NCBI RefSeq assembly: GCF_029853675.1
Contig: NZ_CP122539.1
Span: 1,755,001-1,819,000, forward strand
Direction of reading: 5' to 3'
Source: Tenacibaculum tangerinum
Lineage (GTDB): Bacteria; Bacteroidota; Bacteroidia; Flavobacteriales; Flavobacteriaceae
Length of the DNA: 64,000 nucleotides
Part shown: piece by piece, positions 32,285 through 41,705 of the stretch
Numbering within the stretch: position 1 is the stretch's first letter
Layout of the letters: each line of letters opens with the position of its first letter
Program-made: the position numbers and the translations under genes
The notes under the pieces: generated by a model
Seen by the model: the letters and a program-made list of their open reading frames with translations, nothing else
What the model was told of the DNA's origin: nothing
Database searches by the model: none

Positions 32285-32899
32285 ATGTTACGAAATACTT
32301 TTTTAAACCTGCTTGCTAAGTATTCAAATGATAGTAGTATTAACTTCTCGCTATGGCAAGAAATTGAGAAACGTTATACACACACAAAAAGACATTATCA
32401 TACGCTAGAACACCTTACCAGTTTATTTTTTCAACTAAATTCAGTAAAAGAGAAAATAACCCATTGGGAAACTATTTTATTTACGCTTTTTTATCATGAT
32501 ATTATCTACAACGCTTTAAAAAACAATAATGAAGAAAAAAGTGCAAAACTTGCTATTGAAAGAATGAAGCAACTCTTAGTTCCAGAAGAAATCATCAACA
32601 ACTGTCGTGCTCAAATATTAGCCACCAAAGCTCATAACCTGTCTAAAAGTTCAGATACTAACTATTTTATCGATGCTGATTTATCAATCTTAGGTCAAGA
32701 ATGGGAAGTATATGTTCAGTATTATAAAAATGTACGCAAAGAATACACCATGTATCCGAATTTAATTTATAATTCTGGTCGAAAAAAGGCTTTACAGCAT
32801 TTTTTAACTATGGAAAACATCTATAAAACTGACTTTTTTTATGAAAAATTCGAGAAAAATGCACGTACGAATATACAACGAGAAATAGCGCTATTATAA
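32285..32899 (+). CDS. Predicted HD-superfamily metal-dependent phosphohydrolase
   Basis: 204 aa. HD-type metal motifs RHYHTLEHL (about 37-45), FYHDIIY (68-74) and a later DADLSILG (about 138-145). Matches the family of small predicted HD hydrolases of unknown substrate. Overlaps the convergent DUF2797 gene by 6 nt at its 3' end. Confidence 0.82.
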   Translation: MLRNTFLNLLAKYSNDSSINFSLWQEIEKRYTHTKRHYHTLEHLTSLFFQLNSVKEKITHWETILFTLFYHDIIYNALKNNNEEKSAKLAIERMKQLLVPEEIINNCRAQILATKAHNLSKSSDTNYFIDADLSILGQEWEVYVQYYKNVRKEYTMYPNLIYNSGRKKALQHFLTMENIYKTDFFYEKFEKNARTNIQREIALL

Positions 32900-33688
32900 C
32901 AACGCTATGGTAACTACCAATCCTTCATTAGAGCGAACATTAAATACCGTTTCGTCTTCAAAAATTAAATATTGCCCTTTTATTCCTACTAATTTTCCTG
33001 TATACGTTTCTTCTTTTTCTAAGTTTAAACTTTTAGGTTTTTTAGGATATTTTTCAACAGGAAACTGAATGTTTGTTTCGGTATTGTTTGCGATATAGTA
33101 TTCTTTAGCTTCATCAGGAATAAACGCTTGTAGTTTCTCTCTCCACTCGACTAAGTTTTCATCTTTCATATCATTCTTCAGCATAGTCCTCCAGTTCGTT
33201 TTATCGGCAACGTGCTCTTTTAAAGCAACTTCTGTTATTCCTGCTAAATAACGATTGGGTACTTCTACAATTTCAATCGCTTCATGTGCTCCTTGATCTA
33301 TCCAACGAGTAGGTACTTGCTGCTTTCTAGTAACCCCCACTTTTACATTACTCGAATTGGCTAAATATACAATATGCGGCTGTAGCTGCACTTTTTTCTC
33401 ATAATCTAGATCTCTATCTTCCTCTCCTAAATGCGCTTTACTCAATTCAGGGCGCATAATCCAATCGCCTGCTGTAGGTGTTTCAAAAAAGCACTCTTTG
33501 CAAAAACCTTGACGGTAAATTTTCTTTTCTAAATGGCAGTGTAAACACTCATACGTAACAAAACTAAGGGTCAGTTCTTTATTCAATAATTGGTTCATAT
33601 TTAAAAAATCTTCCCCCATATCTAAATAATACTGAACTGTACTTAAATTCTCCGTAGGCATTTTTTTTAAAACTCCTTGGTATTGCAT
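32894..33688 (-). CDS. DUF2797 family protein with zinc ribbon
   Basis: 264 aa. A probable zinc site CLHCH...CKEC (about 49-69) is followed by a GIY-YIG-like region (HIVYLANSSNVKVGVTRK) and a C-terminal basic/beta segment. DUF2797 proteins are widespread in Bacteroidota with no assigned function; nucleic-acid binding is suggested by the ribbon and GIY-YIG resemblance, but is inference. Confidence 0.82.
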   Translation of the reverse strand: MQYQGVLKKMPTENLSTVQYYLDMGEDFLNMNQLLNKELTLSFVTYECLHCHLEKKIYRQGFCKECFFETPTAGDWIMRPELSKAHLGEEDRDLDYEKKVQLQPHIVYLANSSNVKVGVTRKQQVPTRWIDQGAHEAIEIVEVPNRYLAGITEVALKEHVADKTNWRTMLKNDMKDENLVEWREKLQAFIPDEAKEYYIANNTETNIQFPVEKYPKKPKSLNLEKEETYTGKLVGIKGQYLIFEDETVFNVRSNEGLVVTIALL

Positions 33689-33754
33689 GTCTTAAATTTT
33701 GTTACTTTTAGCTTCACAAAATTACAGTAAAAAAATTGAATTAATAGTTATTCT

Positions 33755-35263
33755 ATGTCGTTTCCATTTATAAATTCAATCATTTCTTGGTTCTTGAAAA
33801 AGCGCAAGCATCAGGTAGAGTTATTTTTAAAGTACCCTATTGATGTGCAAAAAGAGTTATTGCAAAAACTTATAAATTTTGCTAAAAACACCGAATTTGG
33901 TAAACAACATCATTTTTCTTCTATTAAAAACTATACCGATTTTGCTAAGAATGTTCCTATTCAACAATACGAAAGTATTGAACCACTTATTGAACGTTGT
34001 AGAAAAGGAGAGCAGAATTTATTTTGGCCTACTCCCATACGTTGGTTTGCAAAATCTAGTGGTACCACCAATTCTAAAAGCAAGTTCATTCCTGTAAGCG
34101 ATGAAGCTATTGAGTATTGCCACTTTAAAGCAGGAAAAGATATGCTATGCTTGTATATTAACAATAACGAAAATGCACAGCTTTTTACTGGTAAAGGACT
34201 TCGCTTGGGCGGAAGCTCTGCCGTATACGAAGACAACAATACCTATTTTGGTGATTTATCGGCTATTATTATTGAAAATATGCCTTTTTGGGCAGACTTT
34301 AGCTCAGCTCCTAAGCAAGAAATCGCTTTGATGAGCGAATGGGAAATTAAAATGGAAGCCATTATCAATGAGACGATAAATGAAAATATTACAAGTCTAG
34401 TAGGCGTTCCTTCGTGGATGTTGGTACTATTGAATCGGGTCTTAGAAAAAACTGGAAAGGATAACATTTTAGAGGTATGGCCTAATTTGGAAGTTTATTT
34501 TCATGGAGGTGTAAACTTTAGTCCGTACATAGAGCAGTATAAAAGACTCATTCCTAAAGAAGATTTTAAATACTATGAAACGTACAATGCTTCGGAAGGA
34601 TTTTTTGCTATTCAAGACAGAAACAATTCTGACGAAATGTTGTTGATGCTAGACTACGGAATTTTTTATGAGTTCATCCCTATGAGCACGTATAATGGAG
34701 AAAACTCTACTGCAATTCCACTTTCTAAAGTTGAAAAAGATGTAAATTATGCGATACTTATAACAACCAATGGTGGTTTATGGCGTTACCTAATTGGTGA
34801 TACGGTTAAATTTACCTCAACAGACCCCTATCGCATAAAAATTACAGGGCGAACCAAGCATCATATCAATGTTTTTGGTGAAGAACTCATTATTGAAAAT
34901 GCTGAAGAAGCCTTAAAAGCTGCCAGTAATAAAACCAATAGTGAAGTAAAAGAATATACCGTTGGTCCTATTTTTATGAATGGGAAAGAGAATGGAGCAC
35001 ACGAATGGATTATTGAGTTTAAAAAACCTCCTAAAAACCTAGCTTTTTTTACAGAAATGTTAGACAATTCTTTGAAAAACTGCAATTCTGATTATGAGGC
35101 AAAACGTTATAACAATATGACTTTGGCGATGCCTAAAGTTCATCAAGCTCGTGAAGGTTTGTTTTATGATTGGATGAAGAAAAAAGGAAAATTAGGAGGT
35201 CAGCATAAAGTACCTCGATTATCGAACAATCGAAATTTTGTTGAAGAATTATTAACACTATAG
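33755..35263 (+). CDS. GH3-family acyl-adenylate/amidating enzyme homologue
   Basis: 502 aa. Matches the GH3 auxin-responsive-promoter superfamily: phosphate-binding WFAKSSGTTNSKSKFIPV (about 98-115), YNASEGFFAIQD (about 280-290) and WRYLIGDTVKFTS (about 344-356). In plants these conjugate amino acids to acyl acids; in Flavobacteriia the substrate is unknown. Stands alone, convergent with a small lipoprotein. Confidence 0.9.
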   Translation: MSFPFINSIISWFLKKRKHQVELFLKYPIDVQKELLQKLINFAKNTEFGKQHHFSSIKNYTDFAKNVPIQQYESIEPLIERCRKGEQNLFWPTPIRWFAKSSGTTNSKSKFIPVSDEAIEYCHFKAGKDMLCLYINNNENAQLFTGKGLRLGGSSAVYEDNNTYFGDLSAIIIENMPFWADFSSAPKQEIALMSEWEIKMEAIINETINENITSLVGVPSWMLVLLNRVLEKTGKDNILEVWPNLEVYFHGGVNFSPYIEQYKRLIPKEDFKYYETYNASEGFFAIQDRNNSDEMLLMLDYGIFYEFIPMSTYNGENSTAIPLSKVEKDVNYAILITTNGGLWRYLIGDTVKFTSTDPYRIKITGRTKHHINVFGEELIIENAEEALKAASNKTNSEVKEYTVGPIFMNGKENGAHEWIIEFKKPPKNLAFFTEMLDNSLKNCNSDYEAKRYNNMTLAMPKVHQAREGLFYDWMKKKGKLGGQHKVPRLSNNRNFVEELLTL

Positions 35264-35269
35264 AAGTTT

Positions 35270-35740
35270 TTAGGGCGTTTTTATAGTAATCGGCAATTGA
35301 TATTGTGTTGTAACTGGAACTCCTCTCTTCATAGCAGGTTGAACTGTGGGTAGTTTGGCAATTGTTAATTTGATAATACTGTCTAATGCAGGCAACTGAC
35401 TATCAATCGTCTTAGAAGCTATAATTTTCTCTACTAGAAACTTCCCTTTTTTGTTAATAAGTAACTTTATAACCACCTCTTCGTTTAAATTAGTAGCTGT
35501 TGTAAAGTTATATTGTTGCAAACTGGTTGCTATTCTTTTATGAATTTCTTCTCTAAAACATGCATCTTTCTCCTGAACAGGTAAATTTATACAACTGGTG
35601 AAGCTAGGAGAAACATCAACTTTTGTAAAATTAACTACATTATCTGCATCAGCTCTACGTTCGCCTTTTTTAAAAGGCATCTTATCACACGATACTAATA
35701 CCGTAAAAAGTAATAAAAAACAGCAATTCTGAAACGTCAT
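35270..35740 (-). CDS. Lipoprotein with TonB-C-like domain
   Basis: 156 aa. Lipobox LVSC (Cys18). The C-terminal half (VIKLLINKKGKFLVEKIIAS...TTQYQLPITI) resembles the TonB C-terminal fold seen also at the end of the M56 protein at 38.6 kb. Envelope-associated; role unknown. Confidence 0.75.
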   Translation of the reverse strand: MTFQNCCFLLLFTVLVSCDKMPFKKGERRADADNVVNFTKVDVSPSFTSCINLPVQEKDACFREEIHKRIATSLQQYNFTTATNLNEEVVIKLLINKKGKFLVEKIIASKTIDSQLPALDSIIKLTIAKLPTVQPAMKRGVPVTTQYQLPITIKTP

Positions 35741-35918
35741 TTCTATTGATTATGAGTTGAAATTACGAAAAAAATCTCATAAAAACCTGCTTACAGTAAA
35801 AGGAAATACACTGTGCAAAAAAAGTGTAGAATAGCTACCTAAAAACCTTTTTATAGCTGTGGTTTTTTGTTTGAGTGTGCCATAATTTTGGTGCAATAAA
35901 TTTAAAAACTAACTAATT

Positions 35919-37184
35919 ATGAGGTCAAAAAGTTTCAATACACTAATTACTTTGAGTTTATGTGTAATAGTAACAGGCTGTAAATCTGTAAAAGTCAAGA
36001 CAAACGATAAAACGAACCCTAACCTATCAGTAGGAGTATTTACCGGAGGTTTAAAGAAAACAGCCATGGTGAAGTCCGATGAAATGCCAAAAAAAATATT
36101 AGTAGCTGAAAATGAAAAAGTTTTCTGGATTGCAGGCGGTTCTGATGAAAGTGGTTTGAAAAGTTTAACAACTGAAGTAGTTTCTGGCGGACTCCTTAGA
36201 TATCAGGATAAACTTTTAAAAAAAGTTAGCGAGACGAACGATACCACTGCTACTGGATTAAGTAAAGTAGGTGTTTTAACTTCAGGAGAATTAGAATTTG
36301 ACAGTCCCACATCGAAAATAATTTTAAAATCTGAAGCTGTCGATTGGGCGGGTAATATAACGTTTACACCTACTGTAAGTGTTGAAAGAATTCCTAAGCC
36401 CATTGCCCGTTTATCGACAAATACCACTCTTATAAATCGTGGCGAGAATGTACAATTAACATACGAAACCGAACACGCTTCTAACGTGTTTTTAAACAAT
36501 ACTGAATTGACAACTTTTAATGGACAACGAACTGTTGCTCCCACCAGTACAACCCGCTATATTTTAAGAGCAGAAAATGAAGTTGGTACAGCTCAAGACA
36601 CATTAGTTGTAAGTGTAAATCAACCGCCAACCGCTCCAAAAATCTTAAGCTTTACAAGCAACAAAACAACTGTAAAAAAGGGAAATCAAGTAGTTTTAAA
36701 TTGGAATACTTCAAATACCAACCGTGTAAAGTTATTTCACAACAATTCACAAATACACTCTAGTAGTACCTCTTCTGGTTCTAAAACTATTAGGCTAAAC
36801 AATGTAGGAATCCAAAATTTTAAATTAGAAGCTTCCAATAATTCAAATACTGTTTCTACAAGATTATCTGTTAAAGTAGAACCTAGCACCAATTGTATTT
36901 CATACCCATATGTAGGAAACTTTAACATATCATCAAGAGATAATACCGCTGTAGTGTACGAATATCCTGCAAATAATTTGTTCATCGGGCAACGAATTAC
37001 TTCTGTAAAAAACCCATTTAACGTAGATGTTAGATTAAATATTAGTGGGCGTGAAAGCATTATTAGTGCAGGGCAAACCACTACCTTTTTTAACGGTTTA
37101 GGTATAGGTGGAAGATGGGTTTTATTAGTTCCAAATCCACAACCTCTCATTGTGAAACTTATAGTTTGTGGTGATAGTAATTAA
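35919..37184 (+). CDS. Lipoprotein with Ig-like domains
   Basis: 421 aa. Lipobox VTGC at 18-21. Two to three Ig/PKD-like beta domains (PKPIARLSTNTTLINRGENVQLTYE at about 163, PPTAPKILSFTSNKTTVKKGNQVVLNW at about 231) and a C-terminal region from about 325 of no known family. Probably a cell-surface structural or binding lipoprotein. A TAATTTTG -7 element precedes it near 35882, without a clear TTG. Confidence 0.72.
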   Translation: MRSKSFNTLITLSLCVIVTGCKSVKVKTNDKTNPNLSVGVFTGGLKKTAMVKSDEMPKKILVAENEKVFWIAGGSDESGLKSLTTEVVSGGLLRYQDKLLKKVSETNDTTATGLSKVGVLTSGELEFDSPTSKIILKSEAVDWAGNITFTPTVSVERIPKPIARLSTNTTLINRGENVQLTYETEHASNVFLNNTELTTFNGQRTVAPTSTTRYILRAENEVGTAQDTLVVSVNQPPTAPKILSFTSNKTTVKKGNQVVLNWNTSNTNRVKLFHNNSQIHSSSTSSGSKTIRLNNVGIQNFKLEASNNSNTVSTRLSVKVEPSTNCISYPYVGNFNISSRDNTAVVYEYPANNLFIGQRITSVKNPFNVDVRLNISGRESIISAGQTTTFFNGLGIGGRWVLLVPNPQPLIVKLIVCGDSN

Positions 37185-37212
37185 TACCATTTATTGTTTG
37201 AAATAACAGTAT

Positions 37213-37243
37213 AAAGCTCCTTTTAAAAAAACGGAGCTTTTTT
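37213..37243. terminator. Terminator after Ig-like lipoprotein
   Basis: AAAGCTCC (37213-37220) pairs with GGAGCTTT (37233-37240), followed by T; also downstream of the convergent TPR gene. Confidence 0.88.
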
Positions 37244-37252
37244 GCTTTTAGC

Positions 37253-38545
37253 TTATTCTAAAACCTCTCCTTGTAAGAAATAGAATTTTTTAATTTCTTT
37301 TAACCGTGTTTTAGCATGCTTTGTTAGCAGAGTGTCTTTTTTCTCAAAACGTTTTACATAGTTTGAATAATGCTTGTAGGCTATCCTTTTATCTTTATAG
37401 TAATCTTCACTCTTGAGAGCCAATTGGTACAAGGCTCTGTAATTTTTTCTATTTTCTTCAAAAGCTCTTTTGTAAGACTTTAACGCCTGTTCAGGATTGC
37501 CTAATTTTTCATATACATTGCCTAACTGGTAATATTCAACGTCTCTGGGTTCTTTTCCTGCCGTTGTAGCAATCATATAATCTAACTGAGCTTTGTAAAA
37601 CTTTTTCTTTTCAAAATTAATATCGCCTAAATAGGTATAGGCTTTAAAATCTGACCTATCAATTCTTAAAGCCTTATTAAAGTGTTCTTTTGCCTCGTCA
37701 TATTTCTTTAGATGAAAATAACTACGTCCTAACATTTTTTGGGTGTAGTGTTCATTAGGTTCTAAAGAATCTATTCGTTTCAATAGTTGAATGGCTTCAG
37801 AAAATTGTTCTTTTATATATAAATTATTAATTTTTAATTTGTTTAAATTAATGTGATTTTTATCTATTGCTAACCCCCTATCTACAAAGAGACTTGCCGA
37901 GTCTTTATCTCGTAAAAAAGTGTACGCCAATGCCAATTGATGAATCGACTGAATATGCTCATGATCGTTTTTATAAGCTTCTAAAAAGCTATTTATTTTG
38001 AGGTTTTGTTTTTTCAACATTCCATAGGCTAGTCCTAATCGGTAATGATAGTTTGCATTCGTGCTATCCTGCTTAGTAATATTCTTAAACGTATCAATCG
38101 CCTTAGCAGGTTGCTTCGTTTGTGTGTATAATTTTCCGAGTTGGTATTGAATAAGTAAGTTTTTAGGGTCTTTGCTTACGATAGCCTCATAAATGGCAAT
38201 GGCTTTTTGTAAATTTTTCTGTTTTTGATATGCTTTTGCTAATCTTACTTTTGTGGTATAATCATCTTGCAGTTCTAATGCTTTCTCATAATGTAAAGAG
38301 GCTTGTTTGTAATTATCGATAGATGCATATATGGAGGCTATTTTTGAAGTAGATTGAAACGTCGTATCCATTTTATGCAACTTTGTCAATGCTGTTTGAT
38401 AGCGACCTATATTTACTAAACTATCAATCGTTTTAAAAGTTGAAACTTGCGCTTCAACTTTTAGCAGTCCTATTACAAAAACAATCAGTAAAATTTTGAT
38501 TCTCACGTTGCTATTTTTGTGTTTTCTTTGATTATTTATGACCAA
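37253..38545 (-). CDS. TPR-repeat protein of the BlaI/M56 operon
   Basis: 430 aa. N-terminal signal/membrane segment (about 16-32) followed by at least ten TPR units (for example KAIAIYEAIVSKDPKNLLIQYQLGKLY). Likely periplasmic protein-interaction scaffold. Ten nt downstream of the M56 gene, so part of that operon; its role in the signalling pathway is inference. Confidence 0.85.
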   Translation of the reverse strand: MVINNQRKHKNSNVRIKILLIVFVIGLLKVEAQVSTFKTIDSLVNIGRYQTALTKLHKMDTTFQSTSKIASIYASIDNYKQASLHYEKALELQDDYTTKVRLAKAYQKQKNLQKAIAIYEAIVSKDPKNLLIQYQLGKLYTQTKQPAKAIDTFKNITKQDSTNANYHYRLGLAYGMLKKQNLKINSFLEAYKNDHEHIQSIHQLALAYTFLRDKDSASLFVDRGLAIDKNHINLNKLKINNLYIKEQFSEAIQLLKRIDSLEPNEHYTQKMLGRSYFHLKKYDEAKEHFNKALRIDRSDFKAYTYLGDINFEKKKFYKAQLDYMIATTAGKEPRDVEYYQLGNVYEKLGNPEQALKSYKRAFEENRKNYRALYQLALKSEDYYKDKRIAYKHYSNYVKRFEKKDTLLTKHAKTRLKEIKKFYFLQGEVLE

Positions 38546-38555
38546 GATACTTAAT

Positions 38556-40091
38556 TTATTTTACCTCAAAAGTAATGGGTAAGGTATACCCTACACTTAC
38601 CTTTTTACCATTGTGCTCTCCTGGTTGCATTTGAGGCAATTTTCGTACTAATGCTTCTACATGTTCTTTTATTGTTGCATGTGGTGCTCTTGCCTCAATG
38701 CCTGTTACATTACCATCTTTATTTATTTTATAACGCACATAAACTCGTTGCTTCCCAGATGTTAAGTCTAAACCTTTGGTGATGGAAGTATCAAAATTAT
38801 CTTGCACAAATTTCATCATGCTTTTATTAAAACAGTCCTTATCTCCTTCTGCACAGCCTGGAAACGTGGGTGCTTTATCCAGTAAGGAAAAAGGAACAAC
38901 TCCAGCGTCCAGCTGAGTTGTTTTCCCAAGCTCTTTATATTTTTCTATGGATGGTTTTCCTAAAGCAACCATTCTTCTACCATTCTCAGCTTCAAAAACT
39001 CTAAATTTTAACTGAATTACTCCTATCTTGTTAAAGCTTTTTAATAAAGCAGCATACTCATCTCTCTCTTCTTCTGTCAATTCATCAATAGCGTATTCCC
39101 TTGTACTCGGCATCCCATCTCCTAAGTATAAATCTAAATATTTACTCTGATACCCCGAAGAAGCTTTCTCTACAATTTTACCATCTTTTTTTTCATAAAC
39201 TTTTATTGGTTGTTTCACTGATTTTTTCTCAATTGTATCTTGCTCACTTGTACACGATGTATATAAAAGCATACTTCCTAACAGTGGAATTAAAACGAGA
39301 TACTTTAGTTGCTTCACTTTTTTAGAGGGTGTTTTTGTAATCATAGCAATTCGTTTTTTAATGATGGAATGTTTGTAAAATTGATTGATGAATGAAATAT
39401 GTTCTACCTGAAAAATATCAGCAAGTAAATGGTTGATATAGTTTTCTTTTTTATCTGATTTACTAGCCACCGCATCTGAAATATATTCGTGAACTAGTGA
39501 GATACGATTTTGATATACATAAACCATTGGATTGAACCACATACCTATTTTTAACAACTCAAAAAACAGCAAATCTACCGTGTGTTTTTGTTCGCTATGC
39601 ACCAACTCATGCTCAATAATTTTTTCTCTTTTTTGAGTAGGAATCTCATTACCTAAAAAAATATAATTGAAAAATGAGAAGGCTTTTGTTTCTTTTGGAA
39701 GCAATACCAACTTGTAGTTTCCTTGTTGCCTGATACCATACTTCAAAATCAATCGAATAATTCGTTCTAGCTTCACTAAAAACATCACAAAAAACAGGAA
39801 GCATCCACACCAAAACACAACATCTAAGTAATTTACAGATTGATACCATGCTGCTTTTTCTAGTACTTTTTGAGGAGACAACACCACCTCTGGCAACAAC
39901 GTATAGTACTGTTGAGGCACTGCTTTTTGAACTGTTGGAATTTTAAACAGTGGTAACAAAAACGAAAGTACTACGGTACTTAACAAGTATCCTCTATTTT
40001 TGTTAAAAAATGTTTCTTTACTTAAAAAGAAATCATACACCGCCACGAAGAGGACTTGAAACAATATAACTTGAATAAGATAGTTTATCAT
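38556..40091 (-). CDS. BlaR1-like M56 metallopeptidase with C-terminal TonB-like domain
   Basis: 511 aa. Four N-terminal membrane helices within 1-110, zinc protease motif HELVHSEQKH at 161-170 with downstream Glu in EYISDAV, another membrane segment about 268-285 ending in a Cys (LLYTSC), then a periplasmic part ending in a TonB-C-like domain (VRYKINKDGNVTGIEA...YTLPITFEVK). Lacks the penicillin-binding sensor of true BlaR1. Expected to cleave BlaI on envelope stress or TonB-related input. Overlaps blaI by 4 nt. Confidence 0.88.
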   Translation of the reverse strand: MINYLIQVILFQVLFVAVYDFFLSKETFFNKNRGYLLSTVVLSFLLPLFKIPTVQKAVPQQYYTLLPEVVLSPQKVLEKAAWYQSVNYLDVVFWCGCFLFFVMFLVKLERIIRLILKYGIRQQGNYKLVLLPKETKAFSFFNYIFLGNEIPTQKREKIIEHELVHSEQKHTVDLLFFELLKIGMWFNPMVYVYQNRISLVHEYISDAVASKSDKKENYINHLLADIFQVEHISFINQFYKHSIIKKRIAMITKTPSKKVKQLKYLVLIPLLGSMLLYTSCTSEQDTIEKKSVKQPIKVYEKKDGKIVEKASSGYQSKYLDLYLGDGMPSTREYAIDELTEEERDEYAALLKSFNKIGVIQLKFRVFEAENGRRMVALGKPSIEKYKELGKTTQLDAGVVPFSLLDKAPTFPGCAEGDKDCFNKSMMKFVQDNFDTSITKGLDLTSGKQRVYVRYKINKDGNVTGIEARAPHATIKEHVEALVRKLPQMQPGEHNGKKVSVGYTLPITFEVK

Positions 40092-40456
40092 GACTTTTCA
40101 TTTTTATTCACTTCCTTTAGAATACTTTCTAGCTCTTGGATATCCATGTTGTTTTCTTTCATAAAAAAAGACACCATGCTTTTAAATGATCCACCAAAAT
40201 AACCGTTCATTAACTTGTGTAAACTCTCATTACTATACGCTGATTTTTCTATCAACGGATAATAAACATACCCCCTTCCTTTAGGTTCGTGCCCTACAAA
40301 TTCTTTCGTTTCTAAAATTCTAATAATGGTTGAAACCGTATTATAGGCGGGTTTCGGTGCTGGTAATTCGGTGATTACTTCTTTTACCGAAGCTTTTTGT
40401 AACTTCCATAAAACTTGCATTATTTGCTCTTCTGCTTTCGTTAATTGTTTGTGCAT
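40088..40456 (-). CDS. BlaI/MecI/CopY-family transcriptional repressor
   Basis: 122 aa. Winged helix at 1-75 (LTKAEEQIMQVLWKLQKASVKEVI, PAYNTVSTIIRILE) and C-terminal dimerisation/cleavage helix. Couples with the overlapping M56 protease. The 36-bp palindrome upstream of this operon is its likely operator, giving autorepression released by proteolysis. Confidence 0.92.
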   Translation of the reverse strand: MHKQLTKAEEQIMQVLWKLQKASVKEVITELPAPKPAYNTVSTIIRILETKEFVGHEPKGRGYVYYPLIEKSAYSNESLHKLMNGYFGGSFKSMVSFFMKENNMDIQELESILKEVNKNEKS

Positions 40457-40461
40457 TTTTA

Positions 40462-40932
40462 CTAGTTTACATATTTTACCTTACCGCATTGGGCATATTG
40501 TTCGTTTCTTTCTAAAGCTATCGTTAGCTTTGAAACGTTATCAGACAATATCTTTTTATAGGCTTCCTTTTTATCATCGGTAACGCTTTCATTCATCACT
40601 TTAAAAGCCATATAATTTATTTCTCCATCTTTATTAAAATAGATTTTATTGAGTATTTTAACAGCGCTGTCTCTAACTTCCCAATCAAAATTATTTTCTT
40701 TTAGTATTTTCCCTACTTGTGTATGAAAACCACTCCACGACTTCATTACCGTTTCATATTCTTTAGCTGTTGTAAGCTGAGCATTCAATAAATTTTTATA
40801 CTTGGTATCTAATTCTAATTTCTTTATCTTGTTCAACGCAACTTCGTCTTCAAGATTTATAATAACTCCCCTATTTTCTTTACTACAGGAGAATACCACT
40901 AACAACAAACAGAATAGCAATACGTTTTTCAT
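40462..40932 (-). CDS. Small lipoprotein, first gene of the BlaI/M56 operon
   Basis: 156 aa. Lipobox VFSC (Cys16), then an all-helical, charged protein with no recognised family. Only 5 nt before blaI and directly downstream of the palindromic operator, so probably a regulated output or a signal component of the pathway. Confidence 0.72.
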   Translation of the reverse strand: MKNVLLFCLLLVVFSCSKENRGVIINLEDEVALNKIKKLELDTKYKNLLNAQLTTAKEYETVMKSWSGFHTQVGKILKENNFDWEVRDSAVKILNKIYFNKDGEINYMAFKVMNESVTDDKKEAYKKILSDNVSKLTIALERNEQYAQCGKVKYVN

Positions 40933-40961
40933 GTCTTATATTTTTAATTCAAAAACAAATA

Positions 40962-40997
40962 TAACTAAAAAACTAGTTTAAACTAGTTTTTTAGTTA
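40962..40997. promoter_or_regulatory. Perfect 36-bp palindrome, likely BlaI operator
   Basis: Centred on AACTAGTTTAAACTAGTT, extended by AACTAAAA and its complement on each side, all 36 positions self-complementary. It lies 30 nt upstream of the lipoprotein-blaI-M56-TPR operon and 52 nt before the divergent DUF456 gene. Two CTAG half-sites fit a dimeric repressor; the assignment to BlaI is by position. Confidence 0.75.
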
Positions 40998-41048
40998 ATA
41001 AATATGTAACAAAGTTCATTGAACTTCGTCTTATCAATAAAAAAATTA

Positions 41049-41549
41049 ATGGATATATTTTTGTTAGTTCTAGGTTTTGTATTTGCTTGCTTGGGAATTG
41101 TTGGGTCTTTTTTACCTGTGCTACCCGGTCCTATTACCAGTTGGGTGGGCTTGTTATTATTACATTTAACGAAAGTCGTTCCACAAAACTGGAGCTTTTT
41201 AGGTATTACATTGGCTATTGCACTTCTCATCTTTTTTCTTGATTATATGATTCCTGCCATGGGAACCAAACGTTTTGGAGGTACAAAATATGGCGTATAC
41301 GGAACCACGATCGGATTGATTGTTGGATTGTTTTCTCCCATTCCTTTTGGTATTTTAATAGGTGCTTTTGTGGGTGCGTTGGTAGGTGAACTTCTGTATG
41401 ATAGTAAAGATACCAACAGAGCTATGAAAGCTTCTTTTGGAGCTTTTTTAGGTTTTTTAGCTTCTGCTACCATTAAATTTTCGGTTTCATTGGTGTTTTT
41501 AGGCTTGTTTATTATGAAGTTTTGGGAGTATAAAGATGCTTTCTTTTAG
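41049..41549 (+). CDS. DUF456 membrane protein
   Basis: 166 aa from ATG 41049 (MDIFLLVLGFVFACLGIVGS), preferred over the upstream ATG at 41019 because the family starts with the first hydrophobic helix. Four or five helices with Gly-rich motifs (PVLPGPITSWVGLLLL, GGTKYGVYGTTIGLIVGLF). Inner-membrane protein of unknown function. Divergent from the BlaI operon and possibly controlled by the same palindrome. Confidence 0.85.
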   Translation: MDIFLLVLGFVFACLGIVGSFLPVLPGPITSWVGLLLLHLTKVVPQNWSFLGITLAIALLIFFLDYMIPAMGTKRFGGTKYGVYGTTIGLIVGLFSPIPFGILIGAFVGALVGELLYDSKDTNRAMKASFGAFLGFLASATIKFSVSLVFLGLFIMKFWEYKDAFF

Positions 41550-41629
41550 AGTACGAGCTCTATTAACAATTTCTTTTAGAATACACTCATGGAACATCGT
41601 ATGGTATGAAAAAAGTTAGCAAATACACT

Positions 41630-41705
41630 TAGCCCCGATTGCAGCATTTGTTTGAGCTCTCCCGAACCTTCGGGAAGCGAGTGCGGAAAGCGGGAATAGC
41701 TTCTG
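41630..41705. ncRNA. Flavobacterial intergenic structured repeat element
   Basis: Opens AGCCCCGATTGCAGC, has an inner hairpin TCCCGAA-CC-TTCGGGA, and closes GCGGAAAGCGGGAATAGCT, so that CCCG pairs with CGGG around the hairpin. From memory, similar AGCCCCGAT...AGCGGGAxTAGCT elements recur between genes in flavobacterial genomes; function unknown. The surrounding 41550-42003 has no supported gene. Confidence 0.5.
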
